In this document: piece by piece, positions 31,947-42,740 of the stretch | How the letters are laid out: the number at the start of each line of letters is the position of its first letter | Position numbering within the stretch: position 1 is the first letter of the stretch | Source of the DNA: Gari tellinella | Taxonomy: Eukaryota; Mollusca; Bivalvia; Cardiida; Psammobiidae | Direction of reading: 5' to 3' | Assembly (NCBI GenBank): GCA_922989275.2 | Contig: OV277862.1 | Coordinates: 44,727,786 to 44,791,785 of the forward strand | Length of the DNA: 64,000 nucleotides | Program-made: the position numbers and the translations under genes | Notes under the pieces: model-generated | What the model was told of the DNA's origin: nothing | Databases searched by the model: none | What the model saw: only the letters and a program-made list of their open reading frames with translations

Positions 31947-32735
31947 GAGTAAATTATTTAAGGAATAATTCGAACATTTATTGTATTCATGGAGGTATGA
32001 AAAAAGCGAAGCGGTTTCATACAAAAGTGTGACCAGGTTTTTTTCCCATACCTCCATGAATACAATAAATATTCCGAATTATTCCTTATAATTTAATATC
32101 ACTTCTGAATTTAAGTTGGACTAAGGGAAAGTAGTCCTGACAAGGCGTGGCCTGAATTTTATTTTTTTCATGGAGTTATGAAACAAAAATTACAGTCAAT
32201 CACAGCTAACCAAATGAAATGAAAACAAACAATATTAAATTATTTAAGGAATAATTCGAATATTTATTGTATTCATGGATTATGAAAAAAACAACCTGGT
32301 CACACTGTATGAACCCGCGAAGCGGTTTCATACAAAAGTGTGACCAGGTTTTTTTTCCATACCTCCATGAATACAATAAATATTCGAATTATTCCTTATA
32401 ATTTAATATCACTTCTGAATTGAAAAAATTAGTTAAATAGAGAATCTGACGCGAATGTTCGTTTTTAACGCTTTTAAAACGTAGGTTGTAGTCCCTCCGC
32501 CATATATATTTTCCGCCAAAACGCGACGTTGTTATGTAGTAACGCAGACGTCAATGACGTCATTTGGCATCCTGCTTCATGCAGCGCTTGTGAAGAGCAG
32601 TTGGACTAAGGGAAAGTAGTCCTGACAAGGCGTGGCCTGAATTTTATTTTTTTCATGGAGTTATGAAACAAAAAGTACAGCCAATCACAGCTAACCAAAT
32701 GTAATGAAAACAAACAATATTAAATTATTCTGAAA
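31947..32735. repeat. Repeat K: two tandem foldback units
   Basis: AAGGAATAATTCGAACATTT and its inverse flank ATGAATACAATAAAT-type arms and a loop GCGAAGCGGTTTCATACAAA. The pattern occurs at 31947-32095 and again at 32239-32405. Each is followed by GTTGGACTAAGGGAAAGTAG (32115, 32600) and TGAAACAAAAA(G/T)TACAG. Confidence 0.8.
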
Positions 32736-32763
32736 TGAACGGTGGATCACTCTTTTGCCTTTA

Positions 32764-32911
32764 GAAGCCCTTTAGAAGCCATCTGATCAGGATATGCACT
32801 GTATGCAATTTCGAAAAATAAATGTAAGAAATAACCTTAGAGAGTCAAAAGTAGACTCGACTTAATTGGAAACTGGAACTGTACATTCACAGTTGCAGGG
32901 GAAGATAATTT
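32764..32911. repeat. Family E fragment
   Basis: AAGCCATCTGATCAGGATAT and ATTGGAAACTGGAACTGTAC resemble family E. Ends lost. Confidence 0.4.
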
Positions 32912-33161
32912 TACAGTGGATAATCTGTTATTCTTTCCCAATACACGCGTTTACGCTAAAACTATTATTTGCAGTGCAAACAGTTTGGAGCCAGGTCAGA
33001 CGCCGGGTAACCCGGCGTCTGATCAGGCTCCAAACTGTTTGCCACCAAGATAAACATGAAATATCAGAATTGTCCAAAAGTTGTTCTTTTCTACGTTTTA
33101 GTGCTTTGCGTTTGCGTACGTTTGCGTTTAAACGGGAAAGAATAACAGATTCTCCACTGTA
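32912..33161 (+). mobile_element. Family A element, exact 250 bp form
   Basis: TA-flanked and near-identical to 21350-21599, with ATAATC in place of AGAATC in the left end. Confidence 0.95.
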
Positions 33162-33681
33162 AGTGTAAGGTTAATGTTCAATGGATCGATGAGTTATTCA
33201 AGCTCGATATCTTAATGCACAACCCATATCTCGTAAAGAACACTTTGAAGAGGAAATCATTTAATACAATCAGCTTAATTGAAAACTATTAAAACATTCA
33301 CGGGTCATTAGAAACATTACTTTAATAAATATCGATCCAGTTCATTCGGAAGATGTTTAAACATATTTACCCTAATTACATGCATTGATTTTCATTTTAA
33401 GATATATTGAAGAAAATATCTCTAAATGTTTGTAGTAAAATATTGACTAGACTTAATTGGAAACTCGACTTGTCGATTTGAAGTATCCGGGCCTATATGC
33501 GAGTTAATCTGAAATTCCAAATAGATTGTTCTATTTAAGAAAATGTACTAAGTGTAGTTTATAATAATTAAGGTTTTGTTTTATAACATATTTGTTGAAG
33601 AAAAAATGGAACAAGCAGTCAAGACATATTCAAATTGCCCTTTAAAGAGCCCTGTGATCAGAAATTGTAATATTTGCAAAA
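33162..33681. other. No gene; short dispersed repeat
   Basis: CATTTAATACAATCAGCTTA and following bases (33259-33292) recur at 21840-21875, also downstream of a family A element. Nothing else recognised. Confidence 0.4.
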
Positions 33682-33931
33682 TACAGTGGAGAATGTGTTA
33701 TTCTTTCCCAATAAACGCGTTTACGCTAAAACTATTATTTGCAGTGCAAACAGTTTGGAGCCAGATCAGACGCCGGGTAACCCGGCGTCTGATCAGGCTC
33801 CAAACTGTTTGCCACCAAGATAAACATGAAATATCAGAATTGTCCAAAAGTTCTTCTTTTCTACGTTTTAGCGCTTTGTGTTTGCGTACGTTTGCGTTTA
33901 AACGGGAAAGAATAACAGATTCTCCACTGTA
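33682..33931 (+). mobile_element. Family A element, exact 250 bp form
   Basis: TA-flanked, with the same interior as 32912-33161 only 770 bases away. Differences are single bases such as AATGTG in the left end. Confidence 0.95.
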
Positions 33932-33962
33932 TCTATGTACTGATTTGGAGCATAGGAAAGGG

Positions 33963-34179
33963 TTACCCTTTCTCTGCCTTACCGCGAGTACAATGATTAT
34001 TTTGCAAACAGTTTGAATTCTCATCAAACACCGCGGTGTCTTATCAGGAATCAAGTTGTTTTCAAACTCTTATCGGTGTTTCTGCAGACAAAAATGCATG
34101 AAATAAATAATAGAGAAATAAAGACAGACGCCAATTTTACAAAGCATAATGAAGACCGTTTACGGCAGTGAAGAGGTAA
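33963..34179 (+). mobile_element. Family J element, decayed
   Basis: TTACCCTTTCTCTGCCTTAC at the left and CGGCAGTGAAGAGGTAA at the right. Hairpin CAAACAGTTTGAATTCTCAT with a weak inverse. Confidence 0.65.
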
Positions 34180-34286
34180 CTATTACACTCTTGAACTTTT
34201 ATGAGATAAATATCACCAGTATTGGCTGCAGAAACATTTTGTCTTTTACTCTTGGCATAATGTCTGTAACATTGCGTGAAACAATG

Positions 34287-34486
34287 TACAGTAGGACCTC
34301 TCTATTACGACCACTAAATGTGTCCAAAACTAGTTGTTTAAGACAGGTGACTGCTTAAAGCAATGTGAAATTGAAACATAAAGCTCCTACAGGAGCTTTC
34401 TGTTTCACTTTCTCGTTGCTTTAAGCTGCCACCTGTCTTTTATACAGACTTCATTTTAGTGGTTGTAATAGAGAGGTTCTACTGTA
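34287..34486 (+). mobile_element. Family B element, intact
   Basis: TACAGTAGGACCTCTCTATT and AGAGAGGTTCTACTGTA ends with TA flanks. Core-2 hairpin AAGCTCCTACAGGAGCTTTC. Confidence 0.9.
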
Positions 34487-35110
34487 CAGCGGATACGACG
34501 TGATTATTTCCCAATAAACGCATCATAATACTTATTATACTGTAAAGTAAATTCCTTACGAGCCCACGTACCCTGTGAGCTGAATGGGTGAAAATGCAAC
34601 TATTTCATTGGCTCACAGGTCCCTCAGTCTTGCTTTAAAGAAATAAAGATGGTCGACTGTTCGACAGGAGTGTGCGTCTCCAACCATGCGACCTCCGTTA
34701 ATAAGTGGAACCAATCGCGGTTTGGATCTTTGAACAGCGGCTGTTTTTCCTTTCTGGAAAAGTTTGACGTCGACGTCTACCAGTGTGCACATATTTCTTT
34801 TGAATAACAACTGTCAGAAATAATGACGTCACTTATATACGTCGTCTGTTTTTGCGTTGTGAGTTAAAACTTTGCATACGAATTAGGAGAAAGCGGCGTA
34901 CGGTTTACGAAACGGCCCACATAATCTTGGACCGGCCGTTGATATGAGTCTTACAAACTAAATCCCACTTAGTATCAGAGCCTCTTCAACATATCACAAT
35001 TTTAAAACTATGCGATGTTTTAACTCTATACTGAGCGCCGTACATGACACATGCCGAAATAGATTGAAATTATTGGCTTGAACAGTGAAAACGTTGCTGT
35101 ATAATAAAGT
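34487..35110. other. No supported gene
   Basis: A minus-strand frame at 34613-34810 has no recognised domain or splice context. No repeat structure seen. Confidence 0.4.
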
Positions 35111-35253
35111 CGTTTTACAGTTTCTTCCCAGATACGTGAGGATTTATTCCCGGTTGCTGAAAATCATGTAACCCTCGCCTAACAGCTCGGGTAACAGGAT
35201 ATTCCTCAGCCTGGAATAACTCCCTACGTACCATGGGAAGAAACTGTAAAACT
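35111..35253. mobile_element. Family M palindromic element
   Basis: GTTTTACAGTTTCTTCCCAG and CTGGAATAACTCCCTACGTA...GGGAAGAAACTGTAAAAC form ~40 base inverted arms with a GC-richer loop (CCTAACAGCTCGGGTAAC). Single copy in the window. Confidence 0.7.
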
Positions 35254-35504
35254 AGTATTGTATGATCAATGCTATCTCTCTCTGATTATAGTATCTGTCT
35301 AGAAAATGCATAAAGGGAGACAACTGAATCTTGTCTTGTCAATTAGTAAAACAAGATATATTTTCCTAGTTCGTATGCGCATGTAGTTATACCATTACCA
35401 CACCTATCACTACTACTCTCTGTGCTATATCAACATTGTATGTATCGAGATGCTGTAAACCCTCATTCATAAAACTGCTGTGAAACTACAACAACAAAAA
35501 CAAC

Positions 35505-35714
35505 TACAGTAAAACCTCGCTATTACGACCACTAAAACGAAGGCTAATTGAGTGTATAAAAGACAGGTGACAGCTTAAAGCAAGGTAACAGTGAAACAGA
35601 AAGCTCCTATAGGAGCTTTCTGTTTCACTGTCACCTTGCTTTAAGCGGTCACCTATCGTAAACACCCTAATAATCAACATAATTTAGTGGTCGTTATAGC
35701 GAGGTTTTACTGTA
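35505..35714 (-). mobile_element. Family B element, intact
   Basis: TACAGTAAAACCTCGCTATT and AGCGAGGTTTTACTGTA are perfect inverted ends with TA flanks. Hairpin AAAGCTCCTATAGGAGCTTT. Confidence 0.92.
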
Positions 35715-35842
35715 CTACTACAAATATTACTACATGTACTACTACATGTACTACTACTGCTGTTACTTTTACTACTATTACTATAACTACTACTACTACT
35801 ACTACTACTTCTACTAGTACTACTACCATTACTACTTCTATT
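35715..35842. repeat. Interrupted (ACT)n microsatellite
   Basis: Runs of TACTACTAC with short interruptions, starting directly at the end of the family B element. The Val-rich minus frame is an artefact. Confidence 0.9.
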
Positions 35843-35943
35843 GGTGCTAGATGATCATTGTCTCTTTCACAGTGCCGTAACACCAAACTCAATTGTATAC
35901 ATTACTGACTCATATATTAACATACAATTGTTTTGTGCTTGCA

Positions 35944-36420
35944 GAATTCTTTGAAAAGTTGGTGAGTTTAATGTACTATCAACACGACAAAAGTATTTAC
36001 AATTTATCTAATTTGAAAGCCAGACCATCGAAGTGCATGTTGGGTTTCTTTCAACTGGGTTTCTTAGGTCATCTTGTAGGCCAGGGGTAGTTTAAACAAA
36101 TGTCAGACAAGCTAGAGATGTTCATATATTGTTCTCCCCCACCACCAAGAAACAAGTCCGTTCATTCTTATGACTGATTGGGTATTATAGAAATGTTATT
36201 CTTTTATAACGTTAGCACGATTGCTGCATCTTTGACTGACCTGACAAGAAAAGGAACTCCAAACAAATTCTTCTGGGTAACAGAAAAAGCATTGACTCTT
36301 TGATAAAAACAACATCCTGACATTACCTGACATTCAAAAGACATTCATTTTGCGGACAGACTATAGTATCTGCATTGCCGCTTGTAGGCTAAAGCTTATG
36401 TCTTATGTTCGAGCAAGGCA
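35944..36420 (+). pseudogene. Ty3/gypsy-type pol remnant
   Basis: The + strand reads LKARPSKCMLGFFQLGFLGH then VGQG and a stop at 36088-36090. This is the end of the RT domain of Ty3-type LTR retrotransposons (the PSKC and LGH blocks). Further decayed blocks follow in shifting frames (KKQVRSF-like near 36150, SLTDLTRKGTPNKFFWV near 36230). No LTRs or intact frame were found. Confidence 0.75.
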
Positions 36421-36827
36421 ACTGAGACCGTGAACTGTTTTACGCCTTAGCGGCTGTTACAATTAAACTTAGTGTTTTGAGATGCGTAGTGCTTCTCTGT
36501 ATTTTATATTTTCAGAGTTCATAAACGGTCGTTGTGCCTTTGTGGTTTATGTATGGTGACGTCAAAGTGACATACTAGTATATGAATAGTTAGATTGATT
36601 TACAGTATACACTAAACGACACTTATAAGTGTGCAAGTATTATATCTTAAATATCTAATTAACGCATCCAGAATTTCAGAATTTGTGCTTAAGAGACCAT
36701 GTCTCACACTGATTTATATTTTATTTGATATCAATGAATAACTCACACATGACAGAGGTTAAAAGGTACTGATGAATCACACGAAATTCCAAAAAACCTA
36801 ATAACCGACAGAACAAGCTGCTTCACA

Positions 36828-36945
36828 CCCTGGGTCGATTCTTAAAGTTAAAAATTAACCCAACGGGATCGAAAATTAAGGTTAAAATAACCTGGGTCGA
36901 TTCTTAACATAGAAAATTGACACGGGGTCGATTCTTGATATGAAA
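36828..36945 (+). repeat. Degenerate tandem repeat
   Basis: CTGGGTCGATTCTTAAAGTT, CTGGGTCGATTCTTAACATA and CGGGGTCGATTCTTGATATG: three units. Confidence 0.7.
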
Positions 36946-37946
36946 AATTTACATATTGCCGATTTTTTAACGCAGCGTTAAAATTCACCTAACACGTGTT
37001 TGCACCTTTACCTGTAGGCATTATTTGATGATACGTTGATTATCGATTTTTCCGCTGCTTACGTATCAGGGGGCGCAACGTAATGTAGCGAATGTTGATA
37101 TTTAAGCGACGCTTTAGAGAATGTTAGTAAGATGGCGGACAAAACGTGATGTTTTCTGGATGAAACGGATAAAATTGTGGTAAGTTTCAACATTTTATTA
37201 CATTTCTGAATAAAAAGTATATGCGCATCAGGTGATCGCCGGTTTCAAGAAAGCTCACAACTTTAGATCATGAACGTAGCTGTCTTCGTTTTCGAGCCAA
37301 CCCCGGGACAGTTTTCGAAGTTGGAAGTTGTAAATTGTCATCGCTCTACTTTCGTTTTTATAAGTCATTCAGTAGACGTTTTTAGACTAGTCTGACGTTA
37401 TTGAAAGGCCTTTACTGTAAATTTAAACTCATTAAAGCTTAAATTCAATATCTGCCGATTTTAAGCACTTCGTCGGGACCCGCACGCCCGATTTTTCCTT
37501 TTTTATGTACTTTTTGGAGAATGTTTATAATTAAGCCGATTTTAGAGAATGTTGGTCAAATGAATTACTACTTTTATCCGCGATGTACACTTACTTATGA
37601 TGGCAATTTTGGCAACTTAACAGTTAGTCTGTTCGTCTTTTTCTGATTTTTTTTCCATTTTCCTCTTTTACGATTGTATTCATTAATAGTGCCATGACTG
37701 AAATTATGGTCTTTTTCATATTTTTTTTATTTTCATATAAACTTCCTGCGCTTCTTTATTTTAGAGATTAAATTTATTAATTTTATAGATTTGTTCTTAT
37801 AAAAAACTGTTAAAAGGCACATTACGGTTCAAATATGTTTAAATGACAGCATAAATGTGCATGATAAAGATAAACTACTGATACAGATAACTTTCGTATA
37901 CACATTTAAGTTCGTTTTAATCAAGGACTATATAACTCGGACTGAA

Positions 37947-38004
37947 CGCGAAACTAGTGTAAGTGCTTCTTTTTTTTATATATACTTACACTAGTTTCGC
38001 ATTC
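37947..38004. repeat. Perfect hairpin
   Basis: GCGAAACTAGTGTAAGT and ACTTACACTAGTTTCGC separated by a T/A-rich loop. Confidence 0.85.
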
Positions 38005-38643
38005 AGCCCTCGGAATTCATTTAGTCAGTGGTTTTTATCGGTTAGTTTTGTCTAATTAAGAAGAAAGATTGTGATGTTTAGCAGATGCATTTGGGTTAAA
38101 TTTCATTTCAATGTATCGCCAGTGCTATTAGTAATATGTAACAGTATGAGTAGTTATGTATTTTAATTTGCTTCTTATTAACTCTCACAAGAAAAGGAAG
38201 AATTTTATGACGAGAGAAAAGTGTTAATTACTTTGCATATATATACGTTTTGTATATAAGTATTCGTTGTAGTTCATTTTTGAAAATTACGGAAAATAAC
38301 CTGGAGCGACCGTAAGGAGCGAACAGGTTATGTTCCATTATTTTTTAAATAAATGAACTATAACTGATTACCGTTGCCCGGTTTTAAAAGTCATTTACCG
38401 TTCAACCTTTCACCTCAGTTTATCAGCCAATAACGGGGTTCTATTTCGGTGTGCGGAGCGTCATAGTTTTTGCGGGAATTGAGCGGGAATTTAATAAAAA
38501 AACAAACATGGATGACATGCCAAAATTTTAATTTTAATGTAAGCTAGTTTGTTTTTCATTTTTGTTTCGTAACAAAGACTGAACGTTCCAAGTTTCAGCG
38601 AGGAAAATTGGTGTTGTTTGATTATTTGCTTTGAATCTACATG

Positions 38644-38875
38644 TACAGTGGAGAAGATGTTATTCTTTCCCGTTTAAACGGAACAAAACGCAAACACAAT
38701 GCAATGAAATGTAGAAAACGGTGAGTTATTGGAATAATAGATGATTTATCTAGAATTGCAGAGTGGCAATCAGTTTGGAGCCTGATCAGACGCCGGGGTA
38801 TCCGGTGTCTGATCAGGTTCCAAACTGTTTGCATTGGGTATTATTGTTTTAACATTAACGCGTTTATTGGATGCT
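38644..38875 (-). mobile_element. Family A element, right end truncated
   Basis: TACAGTGGAGAAGATGTTAT at the left, core hairpin GACGCCGGGGTATCCGGTGT, then ACGCGTTTATTGG, after which the terminal repeat is missing. Nested inside the 3.7 kb element. Confidence 0.85.
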
Positions 38876-39239
38876 AAGTTAATTTGTTTAAAGAATGTAT
38901 CAAATTTTTTATGATTGCAGATACAGGTATTACAGGGTGAAAAATTGAAAACACCTGAAAAGTCGTCGTTCAATCTGGGACTGCGCTGTATGCATTGTTG
39001 GCAAAAATGCTTATGGTACCGAATGGGTTTAAGGCGGGTTGCTGTTTAGCGCAAATTGAAAACTCACAGGAATACTCTGTACTGCTTTTCTGGTGCAGTT
39101 AACAGTAAACTACTGGTATATCAAGAATAGCCTCAACCCATATTCTGATGTCGGCTCTTGGGGGTATTACAGTCAAACCTGATTGTAGTGGTCACTCTAA
39201 AGAAGGTCTTTGGGAAGTCTATTATAGACGGATAGCCGC

Positions 39240-39524
39240 TTAAAATGCAGCTACAATGTAGTAGAATATTTTGGCACATTTGCTGCAACTGTACTCCTGA
39301 CCTTGTCCGTGCAGTTTCACTTTGTGGACATTTAGACTTAACGTTGAAGTTGTGGCAACTCCACAAATATCGCAGCTGTACTTTGCATCTTCATGACCTG
39401 TGTCAGCATGGTAGCTCTTTGTGTCTTTGCAGAGCAAATTTTGTAGTAAAAGTCTGTTGACACACACAACATACTTTACTGATTTTATGATTTCTTTGGC
39501 GATGTAGAGACATGTATGGTGCAC
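39240..39524 (-). pseudogene. C2H2 zinc-finger-like fragment
   Basis: The minus frame reads YSCDICGVATTSTLSLNVHK followed by VKLHGQ and YSCSKCAKIF. One C-x2-C-x12-H-x4-H finger and the start of a second. The frame ends early and lies inside the 3.7 kb transposon, so it may be captured host sequence or part of a decayed transposon protein. Expression is doubtful. Confidence 0.4.
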
Positions 39525-39719
39525 TCAAATAGATGTGACGGTTCTTCCTCGTCAATGATTGCATGCGACTGAAAATAATAAAAAGCAGTCTTTATTATTG
39601 CGCAATATATCCCACGACAGGAAATATTAACCAAAGTTCAAGGATTATAAGTCTATAAGATTTCATGAGACATGTCATTGTCTGTAACTGTTTTGGCGGT
39701 AACGAGAAATTTTCCTCAA

Positions 39720-40150
39720 TATCTAATTGTATAGGTCAATGTCAACAAGCAGAGGATATGCACACCTCATTAGGGTATTGAAAGTTTCCATAAAGTTTCC
39801 TTGACATCCAGTTAGTAGTTGTCGAGAAAGAGCGCATAATAGAATGTTACTATTCAGCGGCCATAACTGTGTGTTAAACGGTGCGGATGGGACATGAGGA
39901 TAGACGCATAACTTTTAGTTTCGTTGATATCTGTTTACATATTGCAGAACTAATCTGGGCCATAACTCTGTGTTAAAAAGTCCGACCGGGACACGCTAAG
40001 GATATGCACATCTCTTCTTGGTATGGAAGGTTTGTGCAGAGTTTCGATGAAATCCAGTCAGTGGTTGCCGAGAAATAGCGCGGAAACGAATTTCGGACGG
40101 ACGAAAGGATGGACGGACAACGCCAAAACAATATCATCCTCTTAATTTCA
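39720..40150. repeat. Two diverged ~190 bp repeat units
   Basis: Blocks recur in order: GGATATGCACACCTCATTAG and GGATATGCACATCTCTTCTT; CCAGTTAGTAGTTGTCGAGA and CCAGTCAGTGGTTGCCGAGA; CCATAACTGTGTGTTAAACG and CCATAACTCTGTGTTAAAAA. The end CGGACGAAAGGATGGACGGA is a motif I associate with dispersed mollusc repeats. Confidence 0.65.
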
Positions 40151-41634
40151 TCGGCGGGGAGTAGAGCTCTAATAATTTCTTCTTAATGTGTTCCGTTTAA
40201 TTAAGTACACAGAATGGTGCCGTCTGTGGTTTGGATGTGACTGTAAATATGAGGTGAGGGAAAAAAACTAAATAATTCATTTGACCAACATTCTCTAAAA
40301 TCGGCTTAAATATAAACATTCTCCAAAAGGTACATAAAAAAGGAAAAACCGGGCGTGCGGGTCCCGACGAAGTGCTTAAAATATGCAGATATTGAATTTA
40401 AGCTTTAATGAGTTTAAATTTACAGTAAAGGCGTTTCAATAACGTCAGACTAGTCTAAAAAACGTCTACTGAATGACTTATAAAAACGAAAGTAGAGCGA
40501 TGACAATTTACAACTTCCAACTTCGAAAACTGTCCCGGGGTTGGCTCGAAAACGAAGACAGCTACGTTCATGATCTAAAGTTGTGAGCTTTCTTGAAACC
40601 GGCGGTCACCTGATGCGCATATACTTTTTATTCAGAAATGTAACAAAATGCTGAAACATACCACAATTGTATCCGTTTCATCCAGAAATCATCACGTTTT
40701 GTCCGCCATCTTACTAGCATTCTCTAAAGCGTCGCTTAAATATCAACATTCGCTACATTACGTTGCGCCCCCTGCGTATGCTTAGGTCGATAGTATAAAT
40801 CGGTATAGTATCAAAATTTTGAACAATTTCAGAACCCTGTGGATTTTCTCCTGAGCACGATGTTGCATAAATATTTTTGGACTTTATTAGAAAATGGTTC
40901 AAAATTGTTGTGTTAAAAAATTAATTGCCTACATGAGCTATGTATTGTGTAAGATGGCACGATATAAGAGCAAGTATAACTCTTTTTTTATGAAACAGGA
41001 GAAACCATTTTGCAAATAAAATTATGCCAATCTGTAGAACAAATACTTGTTATTATCAGTGGTGAGTTTATCATTTTCGTACAACAGATTGATTTGTAAA
41101 TTAAAAACTAAGAAGCAAACTCGACATTGATTTTTTCTGTTTTTCATAAAACCGTGAGTTATTTCATTACTTACAGTCACGTGCAAAATCGTTTTGCACG
41201 CTACATGTACGTAAAATTTCACGTGTATTTTTGTGGGTTTTTTGTTTGCACACTGGACCGTGAAGATGTCGCGCTTTTTAAAAAATGAGTAGCGAGTATT
41301 AATTGCATTATTGTTTTTAATATTTGGTTAAAATCTGGTTGAAAACAAGCCAGGAATAAACAAATAAATTACATTTGCACACTTATAAGTGTCGTTTAGT
41401 GTAGTCTCACAATAGTTTATATTTGCATACTGTATTAATGAAACATGATGTTTAAAAATATCACGAGGACGGTCTGTAGAATACGAATATATATATATAT
41501 ATATATATATAAACGGAAATGCAAAGGTCCGACAAAAGTCGGTCCGGTACAAGTTAAGATATATATCGAATTAAAAAATAAGAAAGATTATGCCTTTGTT
41601 TAAAAAATATTTAATAAAAACATTACGCTCCTCT

Positions 41635-41669
41635 ACTAAACTAGTTTCGCCTTTCGGCTCCTCAGTAGT
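41635..41669 (-). ncRNA. Hammerhead ribozyme candidate, sense arm of Penelope element
   Basis: On the minus strand: ACTA, CTGAGGA, GCC-GAAA-GGC, GAAA, palindromic ACTAGT, T, TAGT. This fits CUGANGA, stem II, GAAA, a very short stem III and the U-H cleavage position, with a 4 bp stem I (ACTA/TAGT). Short palindromic stem III is known in ribozymes reported from Penelope-like elements. Activity not shown. Confidence 0.65.
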
Positions 41670-42556
41670 CAATGGAAATAACGTCATTACGTCGTTTGTG
41701 ACGTCGTCGACGTTGTTACTTTATTTGACGTCATTTGAAGTCACGTCAATGAAGTTTTTTAATAAGAGTATTACTTGAGTAGTTTTAGGCATTTAATTTC
41801 GGTTTAAAACATTTTATGAAATAGTTTTCTTTGGCTAACCTAGCAGATGCCTTCGTTGAACGTACTTTATAAAAAGGGAACATTTGAAATTTAGGGTCAT
41901 TATTGGAACATTGGTCTAAATGTGCACTGAGGGGAATTTGGCGTGTTGATGGATCTCGAATTTGCTGCGCATGGATTGTTCTTCTTGTTCTGAGTTTGTC
42001 ACCCGTTTGGCCTATATAATATTCTTTGCATCCATTACAGGTAATAACATAAATACAATTTTTAACATCACAAGACATATTTGCGTTTACTTTGAATTTT
42101 TTTCCATTAAAATTATATGAGTCACTTTCTGTAATATGTTGACAGAGGCTACAGTTTGACCTTCCGCACTTTACAACTTTATTTGTTTGGTTAATGGAGA
42201 ATTTGGCTTTAGTTAATAATTTCTTCAAATTTGGAAGTTGTCTTTTACTTTTGATCAGTTTGGTTTCGTCAAGAATTTTGCTCATTTTAGGGTCTGATTT
42301 AAGGATATGTAGGCTGTTAGAAAAAATCCCAAACATTTCTGGATTTTTAAAATTGTTCGTAGATACGTATGGTGTTTTATCAGTTTTTTGTTTTATTTGT
42401 ACTTTGCATAGTTGTTCTCTTGGGATTTTCTTAGCTTCTTTGATTCCAGCGTCTATAATGCGCTTTGGGTATTCTCTTGTTTTGACTTCAAATGACGTCA
42501 AATAAAGTAACAACGTCGACGACGTCACAAACGACGTAATGACGTTATTTCCATTG

Positions 42557-42591
42557 ACTACTGAGGAGCCGAAAGGCGAAACTAGTTTAGT
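42557..42591 (+). ncRNA. Hammerhead ribozyme candidate, inverted arm
   Basis: Identical 35-base motif on the + strand in the other arm, all core positions retained. Confidence 0.6.
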
Positions 42592-42740
42592 AGAGGAGCG
42601 TAATGTTTTTATTAAATATTTTTTAAACAAAGGCATAATCTTTCTTATTTTTTAATTCGATATATATCTTAACTTGTACCGGACCGACTTTTGTCGGACC
42701 TTTGCATTTCCGTTTATATATATATATATATATATATATC

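Larger units (their letters stand above)
37067..40774. mobile_element. 3.7 kb DNA transposon with ~500 bp TIRs, nested
   Basis: CAGGGGGCGCAACGTAATG at 37067 is inverted at the right end (40756-40774). Inversion continues with few changes to about 37569 and 40272, giving arms of about 503 bases. CGTAT is directly duplicated outside (37062-37066, 40775-40779). The interior holds a family A element, tandem repeats and a zinc-finger-like fragment but no recognised transposase. Long TIRs plus a 5 bp duplication do not point clearly to one superfamily. Confidence 0.85.
36610..41401. mobile_element. 4.8 kb element with CACTA-type ends
   Basis: CACTAAACGACACTTATAAG at 36610 is inverted at 41382-41401, extending about 27 bases, with TA on both outer sides (36608-36609, 41402-41403). 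CACTA termini with a short target duplication are the signature of the CACTA/EnSpm superfamily. Most of the interior is a nested element. No transposase was recognised, so the assignment rests on the ends only. Confidence 0.6.
41486..42740 (-). mobile_element. Penelope-like element fragment with inverted arms
   Basis: Arms 41486-41743 and 42483-42740 are near-perfect inverted copies, each starting with a (TA)n run. The loop and left arm carry a minus frame from about 42483 to the stop at 41785. It begins at the end of the RT linker (TREYPKRIIDAGI), has a CGRSNCSLC knuckle, then the GIY-YIG nuclease: IYVITCNGC, EYYIGQTGDKLRTRRTIH and a late Glu in ARLAKENYFIKCF. This is the usual C-terminal nuclease of Penelope-like retroelements. 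The RT domain is missing. The first 51 residues of the long frame are translated arm sequence. 5'-truncated and joined to an inverted terminal copy, a known habit of this class. Confidence 0.9.

Noticed and set aside
34613..34810. Minus-strand 65-codon frame as a host exon
   Set aside because: No recognised motif, and no convincing splice sites around it.
35707..35892. Val-rich minus-strand frame
   Set aside because: Translation of the (ACT)n repeat.
41590..41778. 62-codon plus-strand frame identical to the start of the Penelope frame
   Set aside because: It is simply the inverted arm. The identity reflects the inverted repeat, not a second gene.
42194..42505. Plus-strand 103-codon frame with hydrophobic segments
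   Set aside because: Antisense of the Penelope GIY-YIG frame.
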